Assembly: GCF_004115215.2 (NCBI RefSeq)
Contig: NC_041751.1
Location: forward strand, 33,433,958 to 33,497,957
Length of the DNA: 64,000 nucleotides
DNA from: Ornithorhynchus anatinus
Taxonomy: Eukaryota > Chordata > Mammalia > Monotremata > Ornithorhynchidae
Direction of reading: 5' to 3'
The position numbers and the translations under genes are program-made. Numbering within the stretch: position 1 is the stretch's first letter; each line of letters begins with the position of its first letter. Shown here in pieces: positions 46,056-55,135 of the stretch. The notes beneath the pieces were generated by a model. That model was not told the origin of the DNA. It saw only the letters and a program-made list of their open reading frames with translations, and searched no databases.

Positions 46056-46128
46056 GGCCCTATAGCTCAGGGGTTAGAGCACTGGTCTTGTAAACCAGGG
46101 GTCGTGAGTTCAAATCTCACTAGGGCCT
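46056..46128 (+). tRNA. TRT-TGT: tRNA-Thr (TGT), last gene of the cluster
   Basis: A 73-nt threonine tRNA with TGT anticodon in 'cttgtaa' and B box 'gttcaaatc'. It differs from 43792 at only three bases, one of them the wobble anticodon base. Downstream spacer matches that behind Thr-CGT of copy B, so it fills the Thr-CGT slot of copy C. A long T run follows. Confidence 0.96.
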
Positions 46129-46619
46129 CCCCTACTATTTTTTTTTCCCTCTTTTCCCCCAGCATTAAGTACAGGGGAGTAATTAACACAATTACCGCAA
46201 TTGTCGTACTTTCTCACCACCTTCCTCTGAGCCTCTGTTATGTGGATAGCGCCTTTCCGTATTTGTCCCCCAGTAGGGACATGGTGACTAGCCAAGAGTG
46301 AGTCAGTAAATTTCCTCAGCGGTCTCTGGCCTGGAGCCCGCGATTCTTCATCTCGGCTCCAAGAAAAGTGGCTGGTTCACTCCTTTGCTGCCTGCAACAA
46401 CCCGGCTGATGCCGGAGAAGCCTGAGAGTCTTCCTCATACCTCCATTTCGGTCCCTGCCGGGTCCTGAGGGGGCGGGACGGGAGGTTGAAGAAGGAGCAA
46501 GAGGTGACTTTTGGGGTAAAGCAAAGAAGGCGTCTAGAAAGTGTGGAATCCTGATGTTTTCAGTCAAATAAAGTTGTCTCTTCCTGATGGCCTTGTGGCT
46601 CCCGCTTTTGATAAATAAA

Positions 46620-46800
46620 TAGATCCCACTTGGGACTCACAGTCCAAGTGGGAGGGAGAAAAAAAATGAATCCCATTTCACAGATGAGGGAACTGAGGCA
46701 CAGAGAATTTAAGGGGTATGGCCAGGGTTACACAGCAGACAGCAGAGCTGAGATTAGAACCCAGATCCTCTGACTCCCAAGGCCTTGTTCTTTCCAAAAG
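46620..46800 (-). repeat. Mon1 SINE between tRNA cluster and class II region
   Basis: Minus-strand Mon1 body ('cccatttcacagatgaggga', 'gactcccaaggccttgttct'). The tRNA duplication ends just upstream. Confidence 0.75.
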
Positions 46801-47029
46801 GGGATGCTCTTTCTTCAGGAGGAAGGACTCTAAGGGACTTGGAGACCCCTCACGATTGGAGTTCTCAAAGTAGCCTCTCCCAGAACACTCCTTCCCTGGG
46901 GATATTTCTAAAATGGACAGGATTTGGGTATGACACAGGATTTCAAGGTTTCAGTTTTACTTCAGCTCCCTTGGGGCTTTGAAGTTCCCTCTTCTGGTGA
47001 ATACTCCAATGTCTTTTCCCAACTCCTTC

Positions 47030-47224
47030 ACACAGCTTCAGCCCGAAAGCAGCGACATCGTCTCTGATGATCCCTCTCATTGGCTGAGTCTGGGATATTT
47101 GGAATTTTCACCTCTCAGTTGGATCACCGCAAGCCCAGAGCTCTGTGACCCTGTATCTCCCCTCACCAATCCATTGGCAAATGCGATGAGACCCCCAGGG
47201 AGAAAATTGTCCCTGAACACAGCC
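47030..47224 (+). promoter_or_regulatory. MHC class II alpha-type promoter (X-Y region), plus strand
   Basis: About 150-185 bases before an ATG, 'cccgaaagcagcgacatcg' (47042-47060) fits an X1/X2 box and CTCATTGGCTGAG (about 47075-47087) a Y box with an intact ATTGG core. The stretch aligns with the promoter of the minus-strand alpha exon at 51.2 kb: both have 'ttcacacagc' upstream and 'agcccagagctct' or 'tgcccagagctct' downstream. RFX/CREB/NF-Y binding is inferred from the family. Confidence 0.65.
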
Positions 47225-47288
47225 ATGGCCCTGGGGACTCTCACGCTGGCTTCCTTCCTATCCATCTATCATTCCAGAAGACTCAAAA
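47225..47288 (+). pseudogene. MHC class II alpha-chain signal-peptide exon, plus-strand orphan
   Basis: ATG at 47225 opens M-A-L-G-T-L-T-L-A-S-F-L-S-I, ending R-R-L-K, paralogous to the minus-strand exon at 51034-51115 (M-A-L-Q...L-T-L-T-S-F-L). It is shorter by several codons, and the splice donor expected after the final K codon is not GT. A minus-strand L2 starts 15-20 bases downstream. No alpha-1, alpha-2 or membrane exon follows. A broken gene start. Confidence 0.6.
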
Positions 47289-47301
47289 GGGAACCCTGTC
47301 A

Positions 47302-48280
47302 TGGTTCATTCATTCAATAGTATTTATTGAGCGCTTACTATGTGCAGAGCACTGTACTAAGCGCTTGGGATGAACAAGTCGGCAACAGATAGAGACGGTC
47401 CCTGCCGTTTGACGGGCTTACGGTCTAATCGGGGGAGACGGACAGACGAGAACGATGGCAATAAACAGCGTCGAGGGGAAGAACGTCTCGTAAAAACCGA
47501 TGGCGACTAACTAGAATCGAGGCGATGTACGATTCATTAACAAAATAAATAGGGTAACGAAAATATATACAGTTGAGCGGACGAGTACGGTGCTGTGGGG
47601 TTGGGAAGGGAGAGGTGGAGGAGCAGAAGGAAAAGGGGAAAATGAGGCTTTAGCTGCGGAGAGGTGAAGGGGGGATGGCAGAGGGAGTAGAGGGGGAAGA
47701 GGAGCTCGGTCGGGGAAGGCCTCTCGGAGGAGGTGATTTTTAAGTAGGGTTTCGAAGAGGGAAAGAGAATCGGTTTGGCGGAGGTGAGGAGGGAGGGCGT
47801 TCCGGGACCGGGGGAGGACGTGACCCGGGGGTCGACGGCGGGATGGGCGAGACCGAGGGACGGTGAGGAGGCGGGCGGCGGAGGAGCGGAGCGTGCGGGG
47901 TGGGCGGTAGAAAGAGAGAAGGGAGGAGAGGTAGGAAGGGGCGAGGTGACGGAGACCCTCGAAGCCTAGAGTGAGGAGTTTCTGTTTGGAGCGGAGGTCG
48001 ATAGGCAACCACTGGAGTCGTTTAAGAAGGGGAGTGACACGCCCAGATCGTTTCTGCAGGAAGATGAGCCGGGCGGCGGAGTGAAGAATAGACCGGAGCG
48101 GGGCGAGAGAGGAGGAAGGGAGGTCAGAGAGAAGGCTGACACGGTAGTCTAGCCGGGATATAACGAGAGCCCGTAATAGTAAGGTAGCCGTTTGGGTGGA
48201 TCTTGGCGATATTGTAGAGGTGAAACCGGCACGTCTTGGTAACGGATAAGATGTGTGGGGTGAACGAGAGGGACGAGTCA
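47302..48280 (-). repeat. Young L2 LINE with open ORF2 C-terminus
   Basis: Minus-strand 5'-truncated L2. An uninterrupted minus-strand reading frame covers the end of ORF2: S-R-L-D-Y-R-V-S-L-L-S-D-L-P-S-S-S, then S-I-L-H-S-A-A-R-L-I-F-L-Q and L-Q-W-L-P-I-D-L-R, typical of L2 reverse transcriptase C-termini. It is very similar to 56123-56985. GC-rich and little decayed, hence recent. A minus-strand Mon1 follows at about 48287-48545. Confidence 0.88.
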
Positions 48281-48834
48281 AGGATGAAATAATAATAACG
48301 TTGGTATTTGTTAAGCGCTTACTATGTGCCGAGCACTGTTCTAAGCGCTGGGTAGACATAGGGGAAGCAGGTTGTCCCACGTGGGGCTCACAGTCTTAAT
48401 CCCCATTTTACAGATGAGGGAACTGAGGCACAGAGAAGTGAAGTGACTTGCCCACAGTCACACAGCCGACAAGTGGCAGAGCTGGGATTCGAACTCATGA
48501 GTCCTGATTCCAGGGCCCGTGCTCTTTCCACTGAGCCACGCTGCTGGTTCATGGTTGTAACCAATCAATGCCCAAAAGGGTCATTTACATTCTAAATTCT
48601 TCAATTCAACCTCCCTCCAGAGTCCTACCTTCACTAGTGCCTCCTAATTGGGATGGGAATTCAGGGAGATTTTCCTTCTTCTCTGAAGAAACCTGCTGGC
48701 CCCTCTGATCTTGACCTGCAGTTCCGTAAGATTGCTAGATTGTAAACTCCTCGAGGGCAGGAATTGTGTCTACATTCAATAAGTTTACATTCCAAAAATA
48801 CCACGCAGGTACTTTATTTCCAACCTCACCATAC

Positions 48835-49295
48835 AGAGAAGCAGTATGGTGTAGTGGGTAGAGTATGGGTCTGGGAGTCAGAAGGGTCTGGATCCTAATC
48901 CTGGTTCCACTGCCTTTCTGACCTGTGACCTTGGGCAAGAAACCTCACTTCTCCATTCCTCACTTACCTCATCGGTAAAGTGGGGATTAAGATTGTGAGG
49001 CCCATGTGGAATGCATTTTTATTTGTTTATTCATATGGAATTTATTTATTTACATCAATTCCTGTCTCCCCCGCAGAGACTGTAAATTCACTGTGAGCAG
49101 GGAATGTGAATGTGTCTGTTTATTATTGTATTATATTCTCCCAAGTGCTCAGTATAGCGCTCTGCACACAGTAAGTGCTTAATATTTATGATTAAATGAC
49201 AGGGATTGTGTCCAACCTGATTAGGTTGTATCTACCCCAGCTTTTAGTACAATGCCTGGCACATAGTAAACGCTTAACAAATACCATAAAAAAGT
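48835..49295 (+). repeat. Mon1 SINE interrupted by an inserted L2 tail
   Basis: Mon1 runs from about 48835 ('gaagcagtatggtgtagtgg') to about 49010 and resumes at about 49203 ('gggattgtgtccaacctgat') to 49290. Between them is an L2 tail ending 'tatttatgattaaatgac'. The L2 therefore inserted after the Mon1. Confidence 0.8.
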
Positions 49296-49424
49296 GATGG
49301 ATATTTATTTGAGCCCATAAATCCTGAGGCTACATCTAATGCAGTAACAATCTTTGCCCTGTCCCTATCCTACCCTTCAACGCTCCTCCACAAAGAAGCC
49401 ACAGAGATCTGACTCTCCGATGCC

Positions 49425-49665
49425 TTGGCTTAGAGGAACGAGTACGGGCTTGGAAGTCGGAGGACCTGAGTTCTTATCCCGGCTCTGCCACTTGTGTGAC
49501 CTTGGGCAAGCCACTTAACTTCTCTATGCCTCCATTACCTCATCTGTAAAATGGGGACTAAAACTGTGAGCCTCACATAGGACAATCTGATTACCGTGTA
49601 TCTACCCTAGTGCTTAGAACAGTGTTTAGCACATAGTAAGGGCTTAACGAACACCATAATTACTA
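49425..49665 (+). repeat. Mon1 SINE
   Basis: Nearly complete, from 'ttggcttagaggaacgagta' to 'agggcttaacgaacaccata'. Directly followed by the promoter-like segment at 49.69 kb. Confidence 0.82.
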
Positions 49666-49689
49666 TTATTATACCGTTCCCCTATTGGC

Positions 49690-49870
49690 CACAAATAACA
49701 TAACGACTTAAAGCTGTGGAAGTCATGTGATGTCTGCTGCTGAGTGGGCGGGGCTGGAGCGGGTATAAGAAGGAAACATTTCCTCCCAGGCCTAGGGATT
49801 TCCGGTGGGAAGGGAAATATCAGTTTCCGCTTTTGTGGAGCCAAGGGGCAGCACATGGGTAAGGTGCAGG
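49690..49870 (+). promoter_or_regulatory. Orphan promoter-like segment with GC box, TATA, NF-kB and ISRE-like motifs
   Basis: In order: GTCATGTGATG (49722-49732, E-box/CRE-like), GGGCGGGGC GC box (about 49746-49754), TATAAGAA (about 49764), GGGATTTCC (about 49795, NF-kB-like) and AGTTTCCGCTTTT (about 49820, ISRE-like). This mix resembles interferon-inducible antigen-presentation promoters. Downstream, a possible short exon near 49997-50073 ends '..acccgagctatagagag' before GTACTC, reminiscent of the end of the class II alpha exon 1, but it lacks an ATG. No gene body recognised. Confidence 0.35.
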
Positions 49871-50389
49871 GGACACTCTCAAAGCGCAGGGTTTTCTCCA
49901 TTTCCATTAGGGCTGATGCCCCGGAGGGAGAGGGCGAGCTACTGCCAGTGAGAAGGAAAATACACAGCTGTGGGCATTTGCTCAGGAGCCCTGTGAAGAC
50001 AAAGCTCTTCTGTGTTCTTCATTCTCATCTGTGGCATCTGGTGTCTCCCAACTGTGGACCCGAGCTATAGAGAGGTACTCCTGGAGTCAGATTGGTCCTC
50101 TAAGTGTGGTTGGGGCTGGAACAATTCTTTCCAAAAATATATCTGCGGGAACAGAGTAGGGTCCCCAGCTCCTCCTCCAGCCTGGCTCCCTCATTGCACT
50201 CTCATAGGGGTGGGGATAGAATGGGTATGGTGGATTTTGGCCTGTGGTGGGGAGTGGGGGGAAGAAAGAAGCCATAGGGCCTACCTTTCCTCTTGGGATT
50301 TGTGCCTGCTTCCTAGGAGTCCAAAGGGAAGGGATGAACCTAATTATATTGTACTTTCCCAAATGTTTAGTTCATTGTTTTGCACACAG

Positions 50390-50850
50390 TACTTGCCCCA
50401 GCTCTGTCACCTGTCTGCTGTGTGACCTTGAGCAAGACACTTTACTTCCCTGTGCCTCAATTACCTCATCTGTAAAATGGGGATTAAAACTGTGAGCCCA
50501 GGTGGGACAGAAACTGTATCCAACCCAATTTGCTTGTATCCACCCCAGTGCGTAGTATAGTGCCTGGCACATTGTAAGTACTTAAAAAGTAATAATAATA
50601 ATGTTGGTATTTGTTAAGTGCTTACTATGTGCAGTGTACTGTTCTAAGCACTGGGGGAAATACAGGGTCATCAGGTTCTCCCTTGTGAGGCTCACAGTCT
50701 TCATCCCCATTTTACAGATGAGGTCACTGAGGCACAGAGAAGTGAAGGGACTTGCCCACAGTCACACAGCTGACAAGTGGCAGAGTGGGGACTCAAACCC
50801 ATGACCTCCGACTCCCAAGCCCGGGCTCTTTCCATTGAGCCACGCTGCTT
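50390..50850. repeat. Mon1 SINEs tail to tail
   Basis: About 50395-50590 is plus strand and about 50590-50850 minus strand; their 3' ends meet around 'taataataataatg'. They lie between the two class II alpha starts. Confidence 0.8.
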
Positions 50851-51033
50851 TTCATGAAACAAACAATATGAAAATATGAACAAATACCATAACTATTATT
50901 ATTTTAAGAGGCATTGGTGGGCCCATTTGAGTTATAAATTTCTTAGTGCCATGAAAGGGTTCCCAGGGGGTTTTACCAGAAAGCTAATCCTCTTCCCCAC
51001 CCGCTGGGCCGTGGGTTCCCCCTCCGAACTCAC

Positions 51034-51115
51034 ATTTAATAGCTCTGGTGCCGTGGATGTCCAGGAAGGATGTCAGGGTAAGAGCCCTCAGAGTTAAGGC
51101 TGCCTGTAGGGCCAT
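51034..51115 (-). CDS. MHC class II alpha-chain exon 1 (signal peptide), minus-strand orphan
   Basis: On the minus strand, ATG at 51115 opens 27 codons: M-A-L-Q-A-A-L-T-L-R-A-L-T-L-T-S-F-L-D-I-H-G-T-R-A-I-K, then T and GTGAGT. The phase-1 end after A-I-K matches exon 1 of HLA-DRA. The exon and its donor look intact. Exons for alpha-1, alpha-2 and the membrane anchor would lie at lower coordinates, but none is recognisable down to 47.3 kb, so this is a gene start without a body, or the remaining exons are lost or too diverged for me to see. Confidence 0.65.
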
Positions 51116-51241
51116 TTTCCTCTTGGTGTTCTCAGCAGCAGCAGCTTCCCTGAGAGGTGAAGCAGTGACAAAAGAAACAGAGAGAAAGAGCTCTGGGCAT
51201 GAAGCGACCCACAGAAAAGGGGGAATTCCAGCCAAATTGGT

Positions 51242-51288
51242 CTCAGCTAATCAGAAATATCCTCTGAGGTGACATTTCTGCTGCAGGG
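51242..51288 (-). promoter_or_regulatory. MHC class II alpha promoter: X1, X2 and Y boxes
   Basis: Read on the minus strand: CCCTGCAGCAGAAA (X1, 51275-51288), TGTCACCTCA (X2 region), ATATTT, then CTGATTAGCTGAG (Y box, 51242-51254). Order, spacing and the 'atattt.ctgatt' phrase match the HLA-DRA promoter as I recall it. The Y core is ATTAG instead of ATTGG, which should weaken NF-Y binding. The ATG is about 125 bases downstream. Confidence 0.75.
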
Positions 51289-51559
51289 TTAGGAGGCTGT
51301 GTGAAGAAGACAGTGGAGGAGTTAGGATAATTCTTCAGGGAAGGACCATGAAATCACAAGGCAACTGAAGGGAGACCCCTAATTTAAAGGCGTGTGCCCC
51401 CCGCCACAACTTTATCAGGAGAGAAATAGCCTTAGTGTAGGGTAGACCACCCTGTCTTGATAGCCCAATTCCAATCACAGGGGTCCCCAGGTAACTGAGA
51501 CTGTTTCTCCTTTTTGGGTACTACTACTTCTGCTCTTAGAACTACTATTAATATAATAA

Positions 51560-52145
51560 CAAAGACAATAATAACAATGATAATGAAGTTATTTAAGTGC
51601 TTACTATGTTCTAAGCACTGTACTAAATTCTGGGGTAGATAGAAAATACTGAGGTCGCATTTGGGGCTCACAATGTAAGAAGCAGGACGAAGAGCAATTG
51701 AATCCTCATTTTACAGATTAGGAAACTGAGGCACAGAGAAGTTAAGTGACTTGCTCAAGGTCACCCAGCAGGCAAGTGGATGAGCTGGTATTAGAACCAG
51801 AGGGGCAAGGATCTCTTCTCCTGTCCAGTCCACTTTAGCCCCTCCCTCTAGGCCTGGAGACTCCATTGAGGCCCCTGTGACAGAGATTTCCCCCCCAACC
51901 AGGGGCACAGACACCCTGCCTACTATATACCTCCTTTCAGGGGCTGCATGCGTTGACACGGAGGCCTGTTCTGCCCGTTCCAGGGCAGGACCCAGGAACT
52001 TGTAGATTGTCCCAGCTTAGCCACCTCTCACTCTCCCACTCAGTTGTCCAAGGAACGTGTCTGCAAATTTTTTTGTATTGTACTCTCCCAAGCACTTAGT
52101 TCAGTGCTCTGCATATAGAAGCGTTCAATAAATACCACTGATTTA
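51560..52145. repeat. Mon1 (minus) and L2 tail upstream of the class II beta gene
   Basis: Mon1 minus strand at about 51560-51800; a plus-strand L2 tail at about 52055-52145 ends 60-70 bases before the class II beta X box. Confidence 0.75.
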
Positions 52146-52215
52146 CTGAGTTGAATTCCTGAGGTCTCCATTGCCCTAGAAGTCAAAGTATCAAAGTCGA
52201 GCCTTCAAGGACTTG

Positions 52216-52260
52216 CCTGGTGACTGATGACATTTGATACACCCAGTGCTGACTGGCTCA
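52216..52260 (+). promoter_or_regulatory. MHC class II beta promoter: X1, X2 and Y boxes
   Basis: CCTGGTGACTGA (X1, 52216-52227) overlaps TGATGACA (X2, 52225-52232), and CTGACTGGCTCA (Y-like, 52249-52260) follows after 16 bases. The S/W box may be the AAGGACTT region just upstream. The ATG lies about 145 bases downstream, as usual for class II genes. CIITA/RFX control is inferred from the family. The Y core is ACTGG instead of ATTGG. Confidence 0.7.
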
Positions 52261-52405
52261 TTCACCCCAGGATGCCCAATCCCTGGGGGAACAGGGGAAG
52301 CCCTTGCCTCTTACCCTCAGAGATTTTGGGGGGCAGGTGGCTTTGGGTGGGAGCCATCCTGACCGCTATTCTCCTCGTTCTCCCACCCTCTCTCCGGCCT
52401 ACAGG

Positions 52406-52506
52406 ATGGCGTCTCTGCGGGCAGTCTTGGAGTCTCCGGGCAGCAGCTCTGGCAGTGGTGTTGATGATGCTGACATTCCTTGGGGCCGGGGGCCGGGAGA
52501 CTCCAG
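52406..52506 (+). pseudogene. Class II beta exon 1: leader peptide, one base too long
   Basis: ATG at 52406 follows 'cctacagg' and starts M-A-S-L-R-A-V. The hydrophobic leader L-A-V-V-L-M-M-L-T-F-L-G-A-G-G is in the next frame, ends R-E-T-P and joins in phase 1 to E-H-F-L-L of exon 2. So one base has been gained between about 52420 and 52440. Donor GTAAGT at 52507. Confidence 0.8.
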
Positions 52507-53069
52507 GTAAGTGCAGAGAGCTGCCCCCAGAGAGCCCAGCACCCCGAGACGTCCCTGTGTGCAGACGGGGGATCTGGAGGATGCCCTGCTTCAGCCCCAT
52601 CCTGGGAGGATTGGCTAAAACCAGATCCAGGGGTGCAAAATTCACTGCCGCTCCTCTTCCCCAGTCCCTCTCAGGCTGGACTGTTACCAACCACCAGAGA
52701 TAAAACATCCCAGCAACCTGGTCCTGCCAGGGACATGGGGAAGAGTTTGGGGGTTTGGGGAGAGGAACTCTCAATAATCCCTAATAACTCAAGAGATTCC
52801 CTCTCTCTCCCAATCCCAACTTTACCCACCTTGTTTCATGTCCCCCATTCCCACACTCCTCTCTCTGACTCTTCCTTTCCCCTCAAAGCCCTCCCTGCCT
52901 TCCCATCCCCTTACAATCTAACCACCCCCCCTCCATCAATCAATCAAGGAGAGCACTGAAGGAGAGGAACTTGAGATAGAGGGTGTAGATAGATCTCCCC
53001 AAGGAGTTTTGAGAGGATTGGTAGGGGGGAGATGGGGGGAGACCCCTGGGATCAAAGGAGGGATTTTTA

Positions 53070-54540
53070 TTCATTCATTCATTCATTCATTCATATTTAT
53101 TGAGCTGTACTAAGCGCTTGGGAGAGGGCACCATATTCAATCACACACATGCCCTGCCCACAGCGAGTTCAAATTGCTGGAGTAGACATAAGTTAACCAG
53201 GCTGGACACAGTCCCTGTTTTACACTGGGTTCACACTCTTCATCCCCATTTTTTACAGATGAGGTAACTGAGACCCAGAGAAGTGAAGTGGCTTGCTCAA
53301 GGCCACACAGCAGACAAGTGGAAGAGCCAGGATCAGAACTCATGACCTTCTGACTCTCAGGCCCAAGCTCAATCGATAGGTCAGGGGTTCTAATCCCTGC
53401 TCCACCACTTCTCTGCTGTGTGACCTTGGACAATCACTTCACTTCTCTGGGCCTCAGTTACTTCATCTGTAAAAAATGGGGATGAAGAATATGGCCTAGT
53501 GTGGAACAGGAACTGTATCCAACCTAGTTCATTTATATCTACCCCCAGCGCTTTGAGCTGACTGTGGGCAGGGAATGTGTTTGATATAGTGTACTCTCCC
53601 AAGCGCTTAGTACAGTGCTTTGCACATAGTAAGCGCTCAATGAATTCAATTAGTAATAACAGTGCTTGGTGCACAGTAAATGCTTAACAAGTACCATAAT
53701 TATTTAAGGAAGCAGGTGGCTTAGTGGATAGAGCCTAGCCTTGGGAGTCAGAAGGGCCTGGGTTCTAATTCCAGCCCTGTCACTTGTCTGCTGTGTCACC
53801 TTGGGCCAGACACTTCACTTCTCTGGGCCTCAGTTCTATCTTCTGTAAAATGGGGATTAAGACTGTGAGCCCCTTGTGAGACAGGGATTGTGTCCAACCT
53901 GATGAATTTGTATGTAGTCCAGCGCTTAGAATAGTGTTTGACACATAGAAAGCGCTTAACAAATACCATCACTGTTATTACAATATAACAGTAAGCAGGT
54001 GTATTCCCTGCCCTCAGTGAGCTAACAGTCTCGGGCGAACGTGGGCATATTTGACAGCAGTGGGGGATAATAATAATAATACTGATGATATTTGTTAAAT
54101 GTTTACTATGTGCCAGGCATTGTACTAAGCGCTGGGGTGGATCCAAGCTAATCCGGTTGGACACCAGACCTCTCCCACGTGGGGTTCACAGTCTCCATCC
54201 CCGTTCTACAGATGAGGCAACCGAGACCCAAGGAAGAGAAGTAAGTTGCCCAAGGTCACGCAACAGACAAGTGGCAGAGGTGGAATTTGTGAAGTGCTTA
54301 CTATATGCCAGGCACTGTACTAAGCGCTGAGGTAGATATAAGCAAATCGAGTTAGAGACGGGACCTCTCCCACGTGGGGTTCCCAGTCTCCATCCCCATT
54401 TTCCAGATGAGGTCACCGAGGCCCAGAGAAGTGAAGCGAGTTGTCCGAGGTGTCACAGCAGACTAGTGGCAGAGGCGGGATTAGAATTTATGACCTCCTG
54501 CCTTGGAGGTCCGGGCTCTAGGCACTAAGCCGTGCTGTTT
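53070..54540. repeat. Mon1 and L2 cluster in class II beta intron 1
   Basis: Minus L2 end about 53070-53170, minus Mon1 about 53175-53365, plus Mon1 about 53380-53530, L2 tail about 53560-53650, plus Mon1 about 53705-53985, minus Mon1 about 54065-54285 and another directly behind at about 54285-54540. The last ends 150 bases before exon 2. Confidence 0.78.
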
Positions 54541-54689
54541 CAGATAAGATGAGAGGTGGGTGAGGGAGACAGGACTTTGCCCCGAAAGGAGGGTCAGGGG
54601 GTGGGTGTCGCCGCCCCCTCATCCCCCGGGGACCCCGTGCTCCTGGACAGCACGGGGCATCACCGCAGCCCGCTCCGCTCTCCCCGCAG

Positions 54690-54958
54690 AGCATTTCCTG
54701 CTCCAGGCCAAATGTGAGTGTTACTTCCACAACAAAACGGAGCAGGTGCGCTTCGTGGAGAGACACATCTATAACAGGCAGGAGATCATAAGTTTCGACA
54801 GCATCTGGGGCTTTTACGTGGCGGTGACCGAGTGGGCCGCCCAGAAGCCGAATCTTGGAACAGCCAGCAGGCCTTCCTGGTTGACAGATGGGCCTCGGTG
54901 GACACGTACTGCAGGCACAACTATGGTGCGATTGATGGCTTCTCGGTCCAGGGCAGAG
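54690..54958 (+). pseudogene. Class II beta exon 2: peptide-binding beta-1 domain, one base short
   Basis: Reads E-H-F-L-L-Q-A-K-C-E-C-Y-F-H-N-K-T-E-Q with the conserved cysteine and the N-x-T glycosylation site, then V-R-F-V-E-R. The frame changes at V-T-E/G-R-P-E-A-E (about 54830) and continues S-W-N-S-Q-Q, with the conserved Trp61/Asn82 region, and D-T-Y-C-R-H-N-Y with the second cysteine. A single missing base explains the 269-nt length. Borders: CAG acceptor 54687-54689, GTGAGT donor 54959. Confidence 0.88.
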
Positions 54959-55135
54959 GTGAGTGGGGGCGGGTCTCCCCTCCCCCACCCGCCCCCTCTT
55001 CCCCCCAGGAACCTTCCCCCCGCCCAGGCCCTAGACCCCCACAGCCCCCAGCTCCCGCAGATGCACCGCACCGGGCCAGGACACCATGGTGGACCACAAA
55101 CGCAGCATGACCGCTGCCTGGTTTTTATTTTTTCA

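Larger units (their letters stand above)
41430..46600. repeat. tRNA-cluster segmental duplication, copy C (shortened, rearranged)
   Basis: Contains Ser-AGA(+), iMet(-), an extra Thr-CGT(+), pseudo-Gly(+), Thr-AGT(+), pseudo-Asp(+) and Thr-TGT(+). Ser-TGA, Arg-TCT, both Gln, Trp and Arg-ACG are missing. Spacers prove the origin: 41440-41640 matches 26300-26500, 45365-45475 matches 22370-22450, and 46190-46560 matches 40150-40545. The extra Thr-CGT is preceded by sequence like 32690-32780 of copy B, so a rearrangement placed it there. Confidence 0.8.

Noticed and set aside
47511-48380. 289-codon minus-strand open frame
   Set aside because: It is the ORF2 C-terminus of an L2 LINE, with a Mon1-derived start, not a host gene.
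52262-52774. 170-codon minus-strand open frame over class II beta exon 1
   Set aside because: It is the antisense shadow of the leader exon and GC-rich flanks, with no family resemblance.
54518-54988. 156-codon minus-strand open frame over the beta-1 exon
   Set aside because: Antisense of exon 2; no independent support.
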